From NCBI GenBank assembly GCA_018819225.1, contig JAHJQN010000008.1, positions 1 to 64,000 on the forward strand: DNA of 64,000 nucleotides, in the 5' to 3' direction. How positions within the stretch are numbered: position 1 is the stretch's first letter; every line of letters begins with the position of its first letter. This DNA is from Microcaldota archaeon. Its GTDB lineage: Archaea > Micrarchaeota > Micrarchaeia > Norongarragalinales > SBBD01. The translations under genes and the position numbers were made by a program. Positions 61,826 through 64,000 of the stretch are shown here, piece by piece. The notes beneath the pieces are model-generated. The model ran no database searches. It had not been told where the DNA came from and saw only the letters and a program-made list of their open reading frames with translations.

Positions 61826-62631
61826 GAACGAATCCACTCTAGCAATTGGGTATACGCACGATCTGCCGGCGAGTCTCCTTTACCGCACGTATTAATTTCG
61901 GCGTATTGCTCGCCGTCACTGGCTTCGATATAAGAATAAACGTATCCGTCGCGAGAGCAATCATCAAAATCAACGGATGAATCAAAAAATCCGTCCAGTA
62001 ACAAAGGCAACGGTTCGGGATCTATTCGGAATACATGGGCTTCCAACAATTCCCCATCCAAGTCGCCGAACGCTTCATAGACGACGGTGCCATCCTCAAA
62101 TAAATGGTAATCGATCGCGGGCTGGCCGCGTTTTCGATAAATTAAGTGAATGAAGAAAGGAGTTTGAGAAACCGCGCCATCATATAGCGCCATCGTGCGT
62201 TCTTGAATACCGAGAACGACCGCATACGAATGATAAGCCGACGGCTTATCGACTTGCACGGCCAAATAATTCGTCTCGTTTTCATCGTGGTAAAACGCGT
62301 GGTAAACGGAGCACTCCGCACAATTCACATCCCGGCCTTGAACCAATTGCTCTTTAACGTATGCGAGCTCGGCAACGACGAGCGCTCGGTCCACTTTTCG
62401 AAGCGTAATAGACGGCGTTTTTCGCGTCGGAGCATTAAACGATTTGCGGAGAATCAAACCGTTGTCAACGACCAAATACTCAATAAAGCACGGCTTGGGA
62501 CCGGAATCACATTGCGGCGTTTGCTCGGTAATCTCATAATAGGATCCTTCCGACGGATCGGAAGCAGGCAAAGTCGTACAACCGATCAGTAGGATAAAAG
62601 CGAACGCAATGAATGAAACCCACTTTTCCAT
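61822..62631 (-). CDS. lipoprotein, unknown function
   Basis: A 269-residue protein from the ATG at 62631: a signal peptide with lipobox LLIGC, then a beta-rich ectodomain with four Cys (ECS, PQCDSGPKPC, FDDCSRDG) and a final CGKGDSPADRAY segment. The frame is open to 62799, but a TATA box at 62654-62663 lies 26 bases from 62631, so the shorter form is right. It overlaps the next gene by ATGA. Not a family I know. Confidence 0.75.
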   Translation of the reverse strand: MEKWVSFIAFAFILLIGCTTLPASDPSEGSYYEITEQTPQCDSGPKPCFIEYLVVDNGLILRKSFNAPTRKTPSITLRKVDRALVVAELAYVKEQLVQGRDVNCAECSVYHAFYHDENETNYLAVQVDKPSAYHSYAVVLGIQERTMALYDGAVSQTPFFIHLIYRKRGQPAIDYHLFEDGTVVYEAFGDLDGELLEAHVFRIDPEPLPLLLDGFFDSSVDFDDCSRDGYVYSYIEASDGEQYAEINTCGKGDSPADRAYTQLLEWIRS

Positions 62632-62653
62632 ATGGCAGTATAACGATTCCAGG

Positions 62654-62663
62654 CTATATAAAA
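62654..62663 (-). promoter_or_regulatory. TATA box of the lipoprotein operon
   Basis: TTTTATATAG on the minus strand, centred 27 bases from the ATG at 62631; it fixes that start as leaderless. Confidence 0.65.
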
Positions 62664-62730
62664 ACAAGGGAATCATTAAGTGAAAAAAAGCCGCGAACCT
62701 GAATGCACTAAAACGGGCGAGAAACGAATA

Positions 62731-63035
62731 TAAACGTTTGTTGCATAATGGGCCCACACCACTTTCAAGAGGGGATCCGAGGAAAAAAATTAAGTACACG
62801 TTAGTTATCAGTCGTACAAATAATGCGCCCGTTGCCTTCCGAAAACCGCTTTCGCCTCATGGGGAGCACATTCTAATCCTTACGCATTAGGGTTTGCCGC
62901 CTACTCGAAGGAATCGAATCCGTTATCCGTCAGGCGATCAAAGGATTCGCAGATGGGTAATCTGCAATGGTAGGGTCTAGCGAAAGCTCGAACCCATGGA
63001 ATCAATGCGCGCAAAAAACCGAGGTGCCAAAACGA
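62731..63035 (+). other. long leader or non-coding RNA region upstream of the 63036 gene
   Basis: A TATA box (GAATATAAAC, 62727-62736) predicts a start near 62760, about 275 bases before the ATG at 63036. The interval has stable-looking pieces, such as GCAGAT-GGGTA-ATCTGC (62949-62965) and paired GGATTCG / CGAATCC (62920-62945), but no long open frame. I cannot match it to SRP RNA, RNase P RNA or a riboswitch. Confidence 0.35.
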
Positions 63036-63476
63036 ATGAACGAAAAAATCAGGTATGCAATCGTGGGTTTCAAAGCCGGAGTCTGGGAAAAAAAGGGGGA
63101 GTTGGAACAACTCGTTGAGAAGCCGAGCATAAAAAGAACAGTGATCGCATTCTCGGGATATGCGGCAACGGCTGCACTCGTCATGGGATACCATATGGCT
63201 CAAACGGCTATGCTGGAGCGTAGTCTCACGCTGCCTATTCACTTGGGGGCAGCCGTAGCCACACCCATTATCCTGTTCGCATATGCCGCGCATACGAGTT
63301 ACTATCTACAAAACCGCTTGAATGTCGCATCCATCGCCGGATTGATCGGGCGATCTTCCCCGTATTTCGTTCTCGCCATTGCAATGGGAGGCGAAATATT
63401 GTTGGGATTGAACTTCGCGTTGGCCGCCCAAACGGCGAGCGAACTCGTGTTCCTCAAACTGCATCGCATGATCTAA
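63036..63476 (+). CDS. integral membrane protein, unknown function
   Basis: A 146-residue protein from the ATG at 63036, supported by GAGGTG 9 bases upstream; the in-frame ATG at 62967 is less likely. It has four membrane segments (about residues 38-55, 65-85, 98-112 and 115-133). The short cytosolic N-terminus contains KAGVWEKKGELEQLVEKPS. No family recognised. Confidence 0.7.
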   Translation: MNEKIRYAIVGFKAGVWEKKGELEQLVEKPSIKRTVIAFSGYAATAALVMGYHMAQTAMLERSLTLPIHLGAAVATPIILFAYAAHTSYYLQNRLNVASIAGLIGRSSPYFVLAIAMGGEILLGLNFALAAQTASELVFLKLHRMI

Positions 63477-63580
63477 GTCTCAAGAGACATGGGCGAAAAC
63501 GATGTCAGGGATATTAGTGCAAACTTGGAACAAGGGGGTATCCCGGTGGAAAGATAGAGGGTATAACCCTTGCTGCAAGC

Positions 63581-64000
63581 CTATTTCTTTTCCTTGAATA
63601 CCTCCCGTATTTCTTTCCCGAGATGATTGAAAAAGTCCTCGACTTCGTCACCCCATGCTTCCATTCGCTCTTCAAACGATGAATGGCTGGAGGAACGCGA
63701 ACGACGAGACCCATGGCGTTGCTTGTTACGAAAATGGGTTTTATCGCTTGAAACCCCATGCGGATGGATCGCACGATAAAAAATCGCGGCATACCCCACG
63801 AGTAGAATGATCAAGAAAACAGCTAAAATGGCCCATTCCATAAACGGCAATAAACGGTGCATGAATACACGATTCGAAAGCGACTCGGCCAACCCCATAA
63901 TGTTGAAAACGAAATAAACGAATAGGGCACCGCCTAACGCGTGAAACAACGGGGAAGGCAAGTTGAAAGGAAACGGAAACACGCCAAACAATTCCCCCAA
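63581..64000 (-). CDS. membrane protein with charged C-terminus, 5' end outside window
   Basis: At least 139 residues, running off the right edge (the first codon in the window is a TTG that need not be the start). It has two membrane helices (about residues 18-37 and 52-72), then a Ser/Arg/His-rich segment (RHGSRRSRSSSHSSFEE) and an acidic helix (DEVEDFFNHLGKEIREVFKEKK). Unrecognised. Confidence 0.65.
   Translation of the reverse strand: MGELFGVFPFPFNLPSPLFHALGGALFVYFVFNIMGLAESLSNRVFMHRLLPFMEWAILAVFLIILLVGYAAIFYRAIHPHGVSSDKTHFRNKQRHGSRRSRSSSHSSFEERMEAWGDEVEDFFNHLGKEIREVFKEKK

Noticed and set aside
62878..62966. A tRNA in the 62.9 kb region (GGAATCGAATCC resembles a T loop)
   Set aside because: No matching acceptor stem, D arm or anticodon arm can be formed.

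Overview
The window is archaeal chromosome of intermediate GC with AT-rich patches. Archaeal markers include the archaeal form of S-adenosylmethionine synthetase, a LonB-type protease, family B DNA polymerase with a C-terminal PCNA-binding motif, two tandem FtsZ proteins, ribosomal protein eS26, TrmB- and Lrp-type regulators, TATA boxes about 25 bases upstream of many start codons, and tRNA introns with bulge-helix-bulge junctions. I cannot fix the lineage. The mix suits a DPANN-type or deep euryarchaeal genome rather than a well-known model group. This is inference.

Layout. 1-330: the distal end of a CRISPR array and a fragment of a zinc-ribbon gene. 394-4140: a secreted surface protein and an AbiE-like regulator/nucleotidyltransferase pair. 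4516-4869: intron-containing tRNA-Asp and tRNA-Tyr; tRNA-Tyr carries two introns. 4973-10301: a secreted coiled-coil protein, then a nickel operon (fused NikMN-type transporter, larE, larB, larC) for the nickel-pincer nucleotide cofactor. 10329-14435: small membrane proteins, a TrmB regulator beside a GC-rich palindrome, and an ArsR / Met-rich SHOCT protein / DsrE / OsmC stress operon. 14811-24862: tRNA-Leu, proS, a second surface protein, an Lrp regulator, serS, an M50 protease and ileS.

25330-32000 is an AT-rich island with a winged-helix regulator at each end (one broken by an in-frame TGA). Between them lie a membrane protein, a Roadblock protein, a FIST-domain protein and two FAD oxidoreductases. 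32069-46185: an HTH-CBS regulator divergent from metK, a DedA-type protein, a lipoprotein, an AT-rich multi-spanning membrane protein between tRNA-3'-end-like repeats, two ftsZ genes, two cation exchangers, polB, serB-like phosphatase and a PRC-barrel protein. 46267-52625: SMC, a membrane protein, a BASS-type transporter, tRNA-Val with an intron at an unusual position, and eS26.

The most notable locus is 52695-54074. This gene starts with about 41 residues of a C-terminal intein half, followed directly by the Walker B, sensor and protease parts of LonB. It has its own promoter and start codon, and no N-terminal LonB half is in the window. This looks like a naturally split intein that must join two LonB halves in trans. 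54153-64000 holds RNase Z, glycerate 2-kinase, an FKBP lipoprotein, TldD, an unusual PEP-utiliser swivelling-domain protein and several membrane or lipoprotein genes.
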